NCBI GenBank assembly: GCA_947631285.1
Contig: CANRKS010000004.1
Coordinates: forward strand, 1 to 31,045
Length of the DNA: 31,045 nucleotides
Direction: 5' to 3'
Origin: an uncultured Bacilli bacterium
GTDB lineage: Bacteria; Bacillota_I; Bacilli_A; RF39; UBA660
The notes under the pieces were generated by a model, which saw nothing but the letters and a program-made list of their open reading frames with translations, was not told where the DNA came from and searched no databases. Position 1 is the first letter of the stretch. Each line of letters begins with the position of its first letter. Positions 19,601 through 26,565 of the stretch are shown here, piece by piece. The translations under genes and the position numbers were made by a program.

Positions 19601-20419
19601 CCAATTATATTTTTTATTTTCTTTAGTATTATCACTATTTAATTCAGCAATTTCGTTATTAACGAATACCCAACCACTTGATGTTTTATTAGTGTGATCT
19701 AATGAATCACCATTCGCTACAGCATCCTTTGCTGCCCATCCAGAATCTATATATTTAAGCGGTTCATTAGTAATACTTACATTATAATGTTTCATTGGTA
19801 ATATTGTTGTAGCGGTACTATTACCATGGTATGGGTGAACATTTTGGGAATTTTCTTCAGTTGCATTTGAATCGGGTCCATCACCAAATAAAACGACCGC
19901 TACTTCGTTATACTGGCTAGCATGCATTAAGATATCAATAGCTTTATTTACTGATTCTACAGTCTTAGCAATACGTGTTTTTTCCCAAGCAGTATTGTTT
20001 TCATACATTGAACCTGAATTATCAATAACTATTACAGTTCTAGACGGAGGTAAACCTATCCATGCTTGACTACTTCCTAATACAGAAAAAGCATGTAAAA
20101 AGTCACTATCATTAGTTATAGTTCCTTTATACCCATCTGTTTCTTCATCTAGTTCTATTTTATCAATAAATACTGATTTATCTGTCCATATACGTCCGGC
20201 GTATCTTGAACCATTTTCATCATTTATCATATGGCCAATATAATCATCAGTCGTATCTAAGTCTACCGCATACGTACTATTTCTTAAGTTACTACTAGCT
20301 GCTAGGATTGTTGGAGAGAATAGAAAAATTACTTGCGAAATACACAATATTAAACATATTTCATTATAAAAAGATTTAATAAAAGTTTTTCGTTTTTTAT
20401 TAACTATTCTCTTCATCAT
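16631..20419 (-). CDS. VWA surface protein 5, IGLPP subtype
   Basis: 1262 residues, the longest copy. Signal peptide about 18-40. VWA of the same subtype as protein 3: IGLPPSRTVIVIDNSGSM (D133), QYNEVAVVLFGDG, T in TTNIQAGIYQGM, and LTDGAATD. Relative to protein 3 it carries extra sequence between the VWA and the C-terminal module, including a Gly/Tyr/Asn-rich stretch around GITTYRGITSGYN to NGKLGLGVKST. The C-terminal module is conserved up to ATKIGGLRIGDLHQ, then diverges briefly at PVISHANSSKGSDVIL where others read IIADDPSTIGSDAIL. The anchor is IPAAGS (from 1223), without Thr, followed by a helix and YKRHKKGVIPDKTN. First of two adjacent ATGs chosen, after AGGAAG. Confidence 0.87.
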   Translation of the reverse strand: MMKRIVNKKRKTFIKSFYNEICLILCISQVIFLFSPTILAASSNLRNSTYAVDLDTTDDYIGHMINDENGSRYAGRIWTDKSVFIDKIELDEETDGYKGTITNDSDFLHAFSVLGSSQAWIGLPPSRTVIVIDNSGSMYENNTAWEKTRIAKTVESVNKAIDILMHASQYNEVAVVLFGDGPDSNATEENSQNVHPYHGNSTATTILPMKHYNVSITNEPLKYIDSGWAAKDAVANGDSLDHTNKTSSGWVFVNNEIAELNSDNTKENKKYNWFDSEKWNGWNNCGDKKYTTYKNGTTNIQAGIYQGMQELLKAEKTLKIAGTEYNCVPSLVLLTDGAATDSLKSWLNPKTDENGYLISHLGYLNEFSYKGTSFIGKNDTRGSHSDHNNTAWNQFLAIFDSEGNPIKNIDNLPYIGSNFELVASADLDDNQLFSFEEYTYKSRDGNEIKSTHITEDSLIAAQNFANNYRDSQAYMLFSYLLTASYYKQVVKNAYKVEDDWDIYTISVDMDDPSKDDYKAGYVNTKNQNEGNEISSNPFMMDPGKYFNKQFLIDKGFLLNETSDENNTFYDDYTVADKTVEGILKARNAWDAYVKGDFESWNKNGGITTYRGITSGYNLKSNNIKNKIKTYKNGEYYYNGKLGLGVKSTYELTGTGAQSDFSNEGIFPGPGHDTYFRVGGELKINEDFFIPTETDDHNIDLTKLDYDYVTESYYASSSSTDGDSIEKVFDTIVESIKKPAFTPTHDNFSKNDTLSYSDPIGKYMEVKNVKNLLLFGKLYDIKKTDVKYVVIENDEEKEYDTKPSKYDYKRQYYQIVNNGEDKLVNDCYRVIDESDEYDSVVTYNLSDFEIYVDTKTKSGPLENDQELHFEIPVLSLPLQVVTIKLNPDGSSAYYQTNVENKKESTPLRLFYEVGVVDNIKMNNDKDIDLDKIDKEYLKKYTTEGDYLNFFSNYYSESTYDGYTADIQDDARTKGDAVLSISPSVENRYYIFQKNLKLYDYAYVIEENGEVEKENNPLLFEGADFDGVYNGKTENNQPNAEGLASIKAAFEKGELKDGDIIFLSGDTVPYGTNPSSDDFYYFAIDYYMPTPDNTGELVQYVIARRGSEFGSGILQDEGNIIPKGDFLSWIDASEKHNEVYDYNTNIPDDKKNDGNWVLATKIGGLRIGDLHQSILRKTDNKTGTSKSYYLPVISHANSSKGSDVILSGYLGNNGLLTYKIEKWEIPAAGSIGTIIITLLGIILIIISSLLYKRHKKGVIPDKTN

Positions 20420-20453
20420 TCCGGGGCACTTCCTATTTTATTTATATATAAAA

Positions 20454-20484
20454 ATTATACCCCCCCCCGGTCAACTTCTGTCAA
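20454..20484 (-). promoter_or_regulatory. Promoter of VWA gene 5 with G9 spacer tract (19 bp)
   Basis: -35 TTGACA at 20479-20484, spacer GAAGTTGACC plus nine G (20460-20468), -10 TATAAT at 20454-20459. Leader ends TGCCCCGGA before ATG. Confidence 0.8.
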
Positions 20485-20528
20485 CTGTTAATAACTTCTG
20501 TATTTGGGGTTAGTGCAAAGAATTTTTT

Positions 20529-20545
20529 TTGAAAATAGTTTTCAA
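20529..20545. repeat. Perfect inverted repeat downstream of VWA gene 6
   Basis: TTGAAAA and TTTTCAA arms around TAG, 3 nt after the stop of VWA gene 6. Same element as at 16611-16627. Part of the conserved gene-to-gene spacer. Confidence 0.6.
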
Positions 20546-20548
20546 TCT

Positions 20549-23500
20549 TTAATTTGTGCTGTCTTTTATCACTCCTCTTTTGTGCCTCTTATATAATAAA
20601 CTTGATAATATTATCAAGGTTATTCCTATTAATGTAATGACAATTCTACCAATACTTCCTGAATCAGGAATTGCCCACTTTTCTATCTTATATATTAGTA
20701 GACCGTTATTACCTAGATAAGCATCTAGAACGGCATCGTAACCAGCTCTAGATTTATCATCAGCTATTATTGGAAGATAATAAGAATTAGATGTTTCTGT
20801 TACATTTTCTTCTTTTATATGGATGCCTTGATGTAAGTCACCTATTCTTAAACCACCAATTTTAGTTGCTAGTACCCAGTTAGTATTGCCATTTTGTTTT
20901 TCAGATGGTATTTCAGCTTTATAGTCATATGTTTCAGAAAAAGTTCCACTTTCATCATACCAACAAACATATTCACCTTCTGATACTTGATCACCTAAGA
21001 TACCAGAACCGAATTCTGAACCTAATCTTGATACCATAAATTGAACTCTCTTACCACCATTATTATCAGTAGGTACATAGTAATCAATGGCCATAAAGTA
21101 ATAAGTATCACTAGCTGGATTAGAAGAATATTTTACTTTATCAGTACTATAAGTTACGATATCACCTGCTGATATTTCACCTTTATTCATTAATTCAGTA
21201 ACTGATTCGGTATTTTCTTCTAATTCACCATAGTAATTGGCTCCCTCAAAGTTTTTAGCTTCTTCATCTGTTATCTCTTTTAAACTACCATCTGCTTGAA
21301 CAATATAAGCTTTACTATATAAAATTAAATTCTTTTGAAAAACATAATAACGATTATCTTCACTAGGAGAGAATGTTGTAACAGGATCTCCTCTTGTTCG
21401 AGCATTAGCTAAAGTATCAGCTGTATATCCATCATATAAAGTTTTACTATAATAATTAGAATAGAAATATATATAACCATCTTTAGTATATTCTTCTAAA
21501 TATTCATCACTCATTTGATCAGTATCAACATCTTTTCGATTATTGATTAGAAGACTTTCACAAACGCCTACACCATAGAATAATCGTAAAGGTGTTGAAG
21601 CTAGTTTATTATCTAAATTAGTTCTATAAGATTTTACTTCATTTTCATCTTCTTCATTTACTTCAACATAAACAGTTTGTAAAGGTAGAGCTTGAACTGG
21701 TATATTAACAAATAACATATCATTATATTCTTCTCTACTTTTATCTTTTTCTACCCATACTCTTATATCACTTAGTTTAAAGGTTACTTTACTATTTTCA
21801 CCATAACTAATATTTTTTATATCTTTATTTCGTTCACCAGTACTTTCAGCAAAACGATATATTACATATGTTTTATTTCTCTCTTCTTCGGTTAAGTTTT
21901 CATCTTCATTAATAGTTGGTACATAAAGTTTTATGGTATCAACATCTAAATAGTAAGTATCACCATTGGCCCAACTACCATTATCTCCTAGATAATTACC
22001 ATCTTTATCGTACCAACCCATAGTAAATTTTTCTTGTAAGTTATTACTATTATGGTTTTCACCTCTATGATTAAGATTAAAGTTATAATCATAAACTCCA
22101 GTTTTAACAATACCATGTATTTGACCAAATAATAATAGAGCCATTGAATAAGTTTTATCATTTACTGTAATTGAATCATCTTTAACTTCCATATATTTAC
22201 CAATTGGATCATTATAGGTTAAAGAATCACTAACACCATCTTCATTAACACCTGATATTGGTACAAAGATATTACCTGTAATAGTGGATGTAATATCTAA
22301 GAATTTTTCTTCTACATCTTCTGAATCGGCATCATAGAAGCCATCATTATATACTATATTGTCAATAACATCTTGGTTAGTAACAGTTACTCCAAAGCTA
22401 TTATCTCCTTCTTCTGGTAAAGGGCTGATTGTCATCTTAACTGTTGTGGCATTGGCATTTGCAATTGCCTTTTTGCCTGCAACCCAATCTTTCCAAGTAT
22501 CAAGCATACCGGTAAAGACTGTAGCTTTTTTTACTATATCGCCAAATTGAGTTAATTCTGGGCCAAATTTTTCTTCATTATCCCACCAGTTAGAATTACT
22601 ATCTAAAGGATAGTTTGCCGGATCCATCGATGGGTATAAACGAAATTTACCCCATTGAGGGACATTAGCTGCATCAACACTTATCGTATAAGTTGAAAGT
22701 TTTATACGTGTTGTATCTAAAGCATTACCTTGTTCCCAACCTTGTTCATAATGTTTGTTAACTGCAGTTTTCATATATGATGCAGTCATTAATAATTGCA
22801 ATATAGTTGCTGAAGTCCCTAAAATATCAGCATCATTAGAATAAAGAATACCTATTTGGTCCCATACTGGTGCTGAAGTTAAAGTTCCTTCTTCTTTTTC
22901 CATGCCGAAATTATTAAGTGTTGTAATTTCATTACTATCTTTAATTCCCGGAAGATAAACCTTATACCATTCATCACCTGTATTGTGGTCTTGATCAGTA
23001 GGTGCCCCTAAAGAATGGGATAAATTCTTTTCATCTCGTTTATCTTGATACCACAAATTATCTTTTCTAAAGCAAATATTATTGTCGTTATCTGAAGGAC
23101 TATCTTGAGGGCAAAATTCTTTTCCAACATTGCCATAGAATTCTCCCCACTCTCCTACTTCATTAAAAGCAAAATTGGCTCCACCATCAGTCATAATAAT
23201 TGCTGCTGGAATACGAGCTAAGGTTTCAGTTCTATTAGTTACTGTTTTAACATTAATTGTGGTTTTGTCTGTTTCTGCTAGTTGAGAGTATGCTAAGTAA
23301 ATACCACCTTGAGTATTAGTAAAATAACCTATGTATTTATCGGCTTTTAATTCTTTGTAATGCTCATTATCACCTTTGACATTGGTATTATTTTTATGTT
23401 GATTAGTCATAAGATTTGTTTCATTTTGTTCTTCATAACCTGGATTAGCTTTAACTTTTGTATTCTTTACATTATTACTTACTGAAAAAGTATATGTAGT

Positions 23501-24334
23501 ATTACTACTAAAAGTAGGATTGTCTTCATCATCTTTTAAAGCTTTTACTTCAATTGTATAACATGCATCTAAGTTACGGGTCCATAACCAACCTAATTCT
23601 TCATCATATGTTAAATCTTCTAAACTATATAAAGTTTCCATACCACCAACAGAAAGATATGGAGTATTACTATCTACTCTTTTATAATGAGAAAGTGGCA
23701 TTATAACTGCTGCACCAGCACCATAAACTACTACTGAAACACGATTATTGATATTTTGTTTCATTAAATAATCAATTGTATTATTAGCAGCATCTAAAGT
23801 TTTTTGAACACGAGAATTAGCTATACGTTTTTTCATTGTACGTTCTTTTTCTTCGGCATATTTACCATCTTTTTCATCAGTAAAAGAACTAATACTATAT
23901 CTTGTATCTTGAGCCATTGATGCTGACATATCGATTGCTATTACTAAATCAACTGGGACTTTAGAATAATTATTCTGTTGAATACTACTACCTAATGTAG
24001 AAAAGACATGCAAAAAATCACTATTACTATTAATAGTGCCAGCATATCCATCTGTATCATTATCTAAAGTAATAGTACTTCTAAAGACTGATTTATCTGA
24101 CCATATACGTCCAGCATATCTTGAACCGTTTATATTATTTATTAAAGCATCCTGATAGGAATCTGTAGTATCAGGATCAACATTATAGGTACTATTTCTT
24201 AACCCACTACTATCAGCTAATATAGTAGGAGTAAATAAGAAAATAATCTGAGAAATACATACTAATAGACATATTGCTTGATAAAGATATTTAGTAAATT
24301 TATTTAGATTTTTATTAAATAATCTCTTCTTCAT
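20549..24334 (-). CDS. VWA surface protein 6, most divergent copy
   Basis: 1261 residues, first in transcription order. The signal region (ICLLVCISQIIFLFTPTILA, 21-40) and head (NVDPDTTDSY, SRYAGRIWSDKSVF) are recognisably the same but more diverged than among copies 1-3. Metal site: DMSASM (135-140), T in FTNTQGGIYLAY (Gly replaces the usual Ala), and MTDGGANFA. Two cysteines flank an acidic Asn/Asp-rich loop after it (EFCPQDSPSDNDNNICFRK), plus one in NLDACYTIEV. The C-terminal module reads YDGYTADTLANARTRGD and ATKIGGLRIGDLHQGI. The anchor is IPDSGS (from 1222): Ser replaces Thr. Tail is YKRHKRGVIKDSTN. Only one ATG is present at the start, 9 nt after AGGAG. Confidence 0.87.
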   Translation of the reverse strand: MKKRLFNKNLNKFTKYLYQAICLLVCISQIIFLFTPTILADSSGLRNSTYNVDPDTTDSYQDALINNINGSRYAGRIWSDKSVFRSTITLDNDTDGYAGTINSNSDFLHVFSTLGSSIQQNNYSKVPVDLVIAIDMSASMAQDTRYSISSFTDEKDGKYAEEKERTMKKRIANSRVQKTLDAANNTIDYLMKQNINNRVSVVVYGAGAAVIMPLSHYKRVDSNTPYLSVGGMETLYSLEDLTYDEELGWLWTRNLDACYTIEVKALKDDEDNPTFSSNTTYTFSVSNNVKNTKVKANPGYEEQNETNLMTNQHKNNTNVKGDNEHYKELKADKYIGYFTNTQGGIYLAYSQLAETDKTTINVKTVTNRTETLARIPAAIIMTDGGANFAFNEVGEWGEFYGNVGKEFCPQDSPSDNDNNICFRKDNLWYQDKRDEKNLSHSLGAPTDQDHNTGDEWYKVYLPGIKDSNEITTLNNFGMEKEEGTLTSAPVWDQIGILYSNDADILGTSATILQLLMTASYMKTAVNKHYEQGWEQGNALDTTRIKLSTYTISVDAANVPQWGKFRLYPSMDPANYPLDSNSNWWDNEEKFGPELTQFGDIVKKATVFTGMLDTWKDWVAGKKAIANANATTVKMTISPLPEEGDNSFGVTVTNQDVIDNIVYNDGFYDADSEDVEEKFLDITSTITGNIFVPISGVNEDGVSDSLTYNDPIGKYMEVKDDSITVNDKTYSMALLLFGQIHGIVKTGVYDYNFNLNHRGENHNSNNLQEKFTMGWYDKDGNYLGDNGSWANGDTYYLDVDTIKLYVPTINEDENLTEEERNKTYVIYRFAESTGERNKDIKNISYGENSKVTFKLSDIRVWVEKDKSREEYNDMLFVNIPVQALPLQTVYVEVNEEDENEVKSYRTNLDNKLASTPLRLFYGVGVCESLLINNRKDVDTDQMSDEYLEEYTKDGYIYFYSNYYSKTLYDGYTADTLANARTRGDPVTTFSPSEDNRYYVFQKNLILYSKAYIVQADGSLKEITDEEAKNFEGANYYGELEENTESVTELMNKGEISAGDIVTYSTDKVKYSSNPASDTYYFMAIDYYVPTDNNGGKRVQFMVSRLGSEFGSGILGDQVSEGEYVCWYDESGTFSETYDYKAEIPSEKQNGNTNWVLATKIGGLRIGDLHQGIHIKEENVTETSNSYYLPIIADDKSRAGYDAVLDAYLGNNGLLIYKIEKWAIPDSGSIGRIVITLIGITLIILSSLLYKRHKRGVIKDSTN

Positions 24335-24367
24335 CCCGGGGCACTCCTATTTTTATTATATATAAAA

Positions 24368-24398
24368 ATTATACCCCCCCCCGGTCAACATCTGTCAA
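24368..24398 (-). promoter_or_regulatory. Promoter of VWA gene 6 with G9 spacer tract (19 bp)
   Basis: -35 TTGACA at 24393-24398, spacer GATGTTGACC plus nine G (24374-24382), -10 TATAAT at 24368-24373. Upstream of TTACAGAAG the sequence leaves the family pattern: the CTAACCCC box found above the other five promoters is absent here. Confidence 0.8.
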
Positions 24399-24493
24399 CT
24401 GTTAATAACTTCTGTAAATGGGATTCAGCCTGAAAATTTTGGGGTGATTTTTTTGGTGTTTCAAATAGTGTTTTGAAGAGATTTTGATCAAAG

Positions 24494-24517
24494 AAAAATC
24501 CCTTTTTAAGGGATTTT
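24494..24517 (-). terminator. Intrinsic terminator after tRNA-Gln
   Basis: Perfect 10-bp stem (AAAATCCCTT 24495-24504, AAGGGATTTT 24508-24517) with a 3-nt loop and a T run on the minus strand. It lies about 10 nt beyond the tRNA 3' end and separates the tRNA from the VWA array. Confidence 0.8.
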
Positions 24518-24527
24518 AAATACTTTA

Positions 24528-24603
24528 TGGTTGCCCTAGTGGGATTCGAACCTACGAAATGTCAGGGTCAGAGCCTGATGCCTTACCGCTTGGCTATAGG
24601 GCA
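24528..24603 (-). tRNA. tRNA-Gln (anticodon CUG)
   Basis: 76 nt including an encoded CCA. The acceptor stem TGCCCTA pairs fully with TAGGGCA and begins with the U1-A72 pair usual for tRNA-Gln. The D arm is GCC/GGC. The anticodon stem TCAGG/CCTGA encloses loop CTCTGAC, giving anticodon CUG for codon CAG. The T arm GTAGG/CCCAC around TTCGAAT has one A-C mismatch. In AT-rich Firmicutes CUG usually supplements a UUG isoacceptor, presumably elsewhere in the genome. Confidence 0.9.
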
Positions 24604-24608
24604 ATAAC

Positions 24609-24641
24609 TAAAAAGATTATAACACTTTTATAATCTTTTTT
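24609..24641 (-). terminator. Intrinsic terminator after pgeF
   Basis: Perfect 13-bp AT-rich stem (24610-24622 with 24628-24640), 5-nt loop, ending in five T on the minus strand, just past the pgeF stop codon. Confidence 0.7.
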
Positions 24642-24644
24642 AAA
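24616..24644 (-). promoter_or_regulatory. Probable tRNA-Gln promoter inside the pgeF terminator
   Basis: Extended -10 TGTTATAAT (TATAAT at 24616-24621), 13 nt before the tRNA 5' end, with a weak -35 TTTAAA at 24639-24644 (17-bp spacer). The -10 lies in one arm of the terminator at 24609-24641. Confidence 0.5.
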
Positions 24645-24648
24645 ATAA

Positions 24649-25407
24649 CTATTTTAAGATAATAGCGGCGATATTACGACCTTTAGTTTGATCATAACGA
24701 TAAGAATGATATAAATCATGATGACATTTAGTACATAGATCACTAGTAATAATGTTTTCTTCTTTTAAACCTAAAGAAAGAAGAACTTTTTTATTTATAT
24801 TAACTGTATCAATATAATATTTTTGTTTATTATCTTTTATTTCACCTAAGTAAATATCTTCTTCAATATTAGAAAAATTATTTTTAAATAATTCAACAAT
24901 ATCTTCATCGACCTCAAAACAACATTTTAAAATACTAGGACATATACAAACGATGATATCTTCTGGTTTAGATTGATAATCATTAGTCATAATATTTATA
25001 GCATTTATAATTATTTTATTTAAGGTACCTTTCCAACCAGAATGAATATTACCTATTACTTTATTTATTGGATCATATAATAGAATAGCTTGGCAATCAG
25101 CAGTCTTAGTAAGTAAACAAACATCTTTTAAGTTAGTAATAAGACCATCAGTACTTAGAAAATTATCATTTAAATTATCTAAAGTTACTTTAGCAACATT
25201 GGTTGTATGAGCTTGATTGGCTAAGATACAAGTTTTAATTTCGATGGGTGCCAATGTGTTTAGTTTAGTTAGAGCTTTTTCTTTATCTTTTTGATATTCT
25301 TCATAAGTTAAAGAAAAAGGTTTCTTGGTATAGAAATGAATTAAATTATTATATTCATTTAACTTAGTAAATTGTAGATATTTATTATTTTCAATTAATT
25401 TATTCAT
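24649..25407 (-). CDS. pgeF: Peptidoglycan editing factor PgeF (YfiH/laccase-domain family)
   Basis: 252 residues, the usual family length. Known members act in the cytosol, removing misincorporated L-Ser from the peptidoglycan precursor UDP-MurNAc-Ser; older annotations call them polyphenol oxidases. The metal ligands are visible: H67 in NQAHTTN, C105 in KTADCQA and H122 in IHSGWKG. Also typical are CPSILKCCFEV (156-166) and the C-terminal CTKCHHDLYHSYRYD. The start at 25407 is chosen because AGGAG lies 8 nt upstream; an in-frame upstream ATG would overlap the rhomboid gene without a ribosome site. It follows the rhomboid gene by 13 nt, so the two are one operon. It implies a peptidoglycan-bearing cell. 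Confidence 0.9.
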   Translation of the reverse strand: MNKLIENNKYLQFTKLNEYNNLIHFYTKKPFSLTYEEYQKDKEKALTKLNTLAPIEIKTCILANQAHTTNVAKVTLDNLNDNFLSTDGLITNLKDVCLLTKTADCQAILLYDPINKVIGNIHSGWKGTLNKIIINAINIMTNDYQSKPEDIIVCICPSILKCCFEVDEDIVELFKNNFSNIEEDIYLGEIKDNKQKYYIDTVNINKKVLLSLGLKEENIITSDLCTKCHHDLYHSYRYDQTKGRNIAAIILK

Positions 25408-25420
25408 TATATATTCTCCT

Positions 25421-25978
25421 TTACATAAAATAGAAACCAAAGATACAACCACATATAGCACCCATTAGATGACCAAAATGGGATATTCCATCTTTTTTTA
25501 ATAAACCATCTTTTATTTCTTTAATTATATAGAATAAACAGATAAGAACTAAAGTAACAGGTATTTTACCAGCGGAGAAGTTAACAAAGGAACTTAGAAC
25601 AATTAACATAAAGACGATTCCACTAGCTCCTAAAATACGATTTTTACTAAAGATAAAATTAATAATACTACTTACACCAGCCGTAATTAAGATCATATAT
25701 ATTAAATTCATACTACCATATTTTTCTTCAATCATAGGACCTATTAATAATATATATAAGAAATTATTTATAAAATGATTCCAATCTTTATGACCAAAGA
25801 TATAAGTAAAGAATCTTAGATATGTTAAGGGATTTAATAAAGAACTACGATAACTAGAAAATAATGCTTTATTTAGTTTATCATTGCTAATATAATTTAG
25901 AATTAAAACAATTAAAGATATAAAAAAGTAAGATAAAATAACATAAGAGTTATATTGAAAATATTTTAAGTATTCCAT
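25421..25978 (-). CDS. Rhomboid family intramembrane serine protease
   Basis: 185 residues, small for the family but with the catalytic core intact. Multiple hydrophobic helices are seen. Key residues: H68xxxN72 in the first loop (DWNHFINN, oxyanion site), S119 in GASG, and H170 in HLMGAICG, giving the Ser-His dyad inside the membrane. Substrates cannot be told from the sequence; rhomboids cut within membrane helices of other proteins. The ATG at 25978 is chosen, with GGAG 8 nt upstream; an in-frame GTG three codons earlier overlaps that site. First gene of a two-gene operon with pgeF. Confidence 0.88.
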   Translation of the reverse strand: MEYLKYFQYNSYVILSYFFISLIVLILNYISNDKLNKALFSSYRSSLLNPLTYLRFFTYIFGHKDWNHFINNFLYILLIGPMIEEKYGSMNLIYMILITAGVSSIINFIFSKNRILGASGIVFMLIVLSSFVNFSAGKIPVTLVLICLFYIIKEIKDGLLKKDGISHFGHLMGAICGCIFGFYFM

Positions 25979-25997
25979 CTTTATCACTCCATATTTA

Positions 25998-26006
25998 TTA
26001 TAGCAT
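25998..26006 (-). promoter_or_regulatory. Extended -10 promoter for rhomboid-pgeF
   Basis: TGCTATAAT (TATAAT at 25998-26003) directly after the terminator of the Nudix operon and 20 nt before the rhomboid start. No good -35 is seen, as is common for extended -10 promoters. Confidence 0.55.
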
Positions 26007-26041
26007 TTAAAATAAAAATAATGGAAGATAGTTCCATTATT
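26007..26041 (-). terminator. Intrinsic terminator overlapping the Nudix stop codon
   Basis: Perfect 10-bp stem (AATAATGGAA 26017-26026, TTCCATTATT 26032-26041), 5-nt loop and T-rich tail on the minus strand. The upstream gene's TAA (26037-26039) is inside the stem. Confidence 0.75.
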
Positions 26042-26564
26042 TTAATAAATTATAAATTATATTAAATTCTTCAAGATGTGGTATTACTTTTTTATCATTA
26101 TTTAACTCTTGTAATTCTTGTTTAGTATACCATTTAATTTCTGCTACTTCTTCTTTTTGAAGAGTTATTTCATTTAAATCAAGATCTGTATTTATTAAGT
26201 AGACATAAACAATTTCATTACTTAAGATGTCGTGATCTACAAATTTTTCTTTAAGAGTTGTTTGATATATAAAGTTGTAGTCTTCAGGATTTAAACCTAG
26301 TTCTTCAGATAGTTCTCTTTTGGCTGCAGTTAGAGGTTCTTCGCCACTACTAATATGACCACCAACAGAGATATCCCACATATTAGGAAATAAATTTTTC
26401 TCTGAACATCTTTTTTGTAATAAGATTTTTTTATTGTCTTTACTAATAAACCAGATATGAACAGATGAATGCCATATCCCTTTTTGATGAGCTTCTTTTT
26501 TGGTAATTATTTCACCGGTTTTCTTTCCAGTTTCAGGATTAATTACATCAATTAATTCTTCCAT
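26037..26564 (-). CDS. Nudix hydrolase, IPP-isomerase-like (Idi/YfcD type)
   Basis: 175 residues. The opening MEELIDVINPETGKKTGE and ...EAHQKGIWHSSVHIWF match the isopentenyl-diphosphate isomerase-like branch of Nudix proteins. The Nudix box is complete at 69-91 (GHISSGE, seven residues, RELSEELGL), so metal-dependent hydrolysis is expected. Most relatives of this type have no firmly known substrate, and true isomerase activity is unproven. Start at 26564 chosen for AGGAG 7 nt upstream. It begins 1 nt after the stop of the NrtR-like gene and is the last gene of a three-gene operon. Confidence 0.87.
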   Translation of the reverse strand: MEELIDVINPETGKKTGEIITKKEAHQKGIWHSSVHIWFISKDNKKILLQKRCSEKNLFPNMWDISVGGHISSGEEPLTAAKRELSEELGLNPEDYNFIYQTTLKEKFVDHDILSNEIVYVYLINTDLDLNEITLQKEEVAEIKWYTKQELQELNNDKKVIPHLEEFNIIYNLLK

Positions 26565-26565
26565 A

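Larger units (their letters stand above)
1750..24398 (-). repeat. Tandem array of six paralogous promoter-plus-VWA units
   Basis: Six units of about 3.5-3.9 kb in direct orientation, each a G-tract promoter, short leader and VWA gene. Gene-to-gene spacers are only about 125-145 bp and near-identical. Coding ends are strongly conserved (first about 115 codons, last about 330), while VWA and middle segments differ in length and sequence. The layout points to tandem duplication followed by divergence. No transposase or integrase is present. Confidence 0.85.

Noticed and set aside
5204..24382. The G tracts as frameshift switches in coding sequence
   Set aside because: All six lie upstream of the -10 box and outside any reading frame of the VWA genes; they cannot alter translation.
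5161..24430. CRISPR or satellite repeats
   Set aside because: The recurring 100-bp segments are gene promoters and leaders spaced about 3.7 kb apart, with no short regular spacers.
24528..24603. tRNA-Gln as the attachment site of an integrated element carrying the VWA array
   Set aside because: No repeat of the tRNA 3' end is visible elsewhere in the window and there is no integrase or phage gene.
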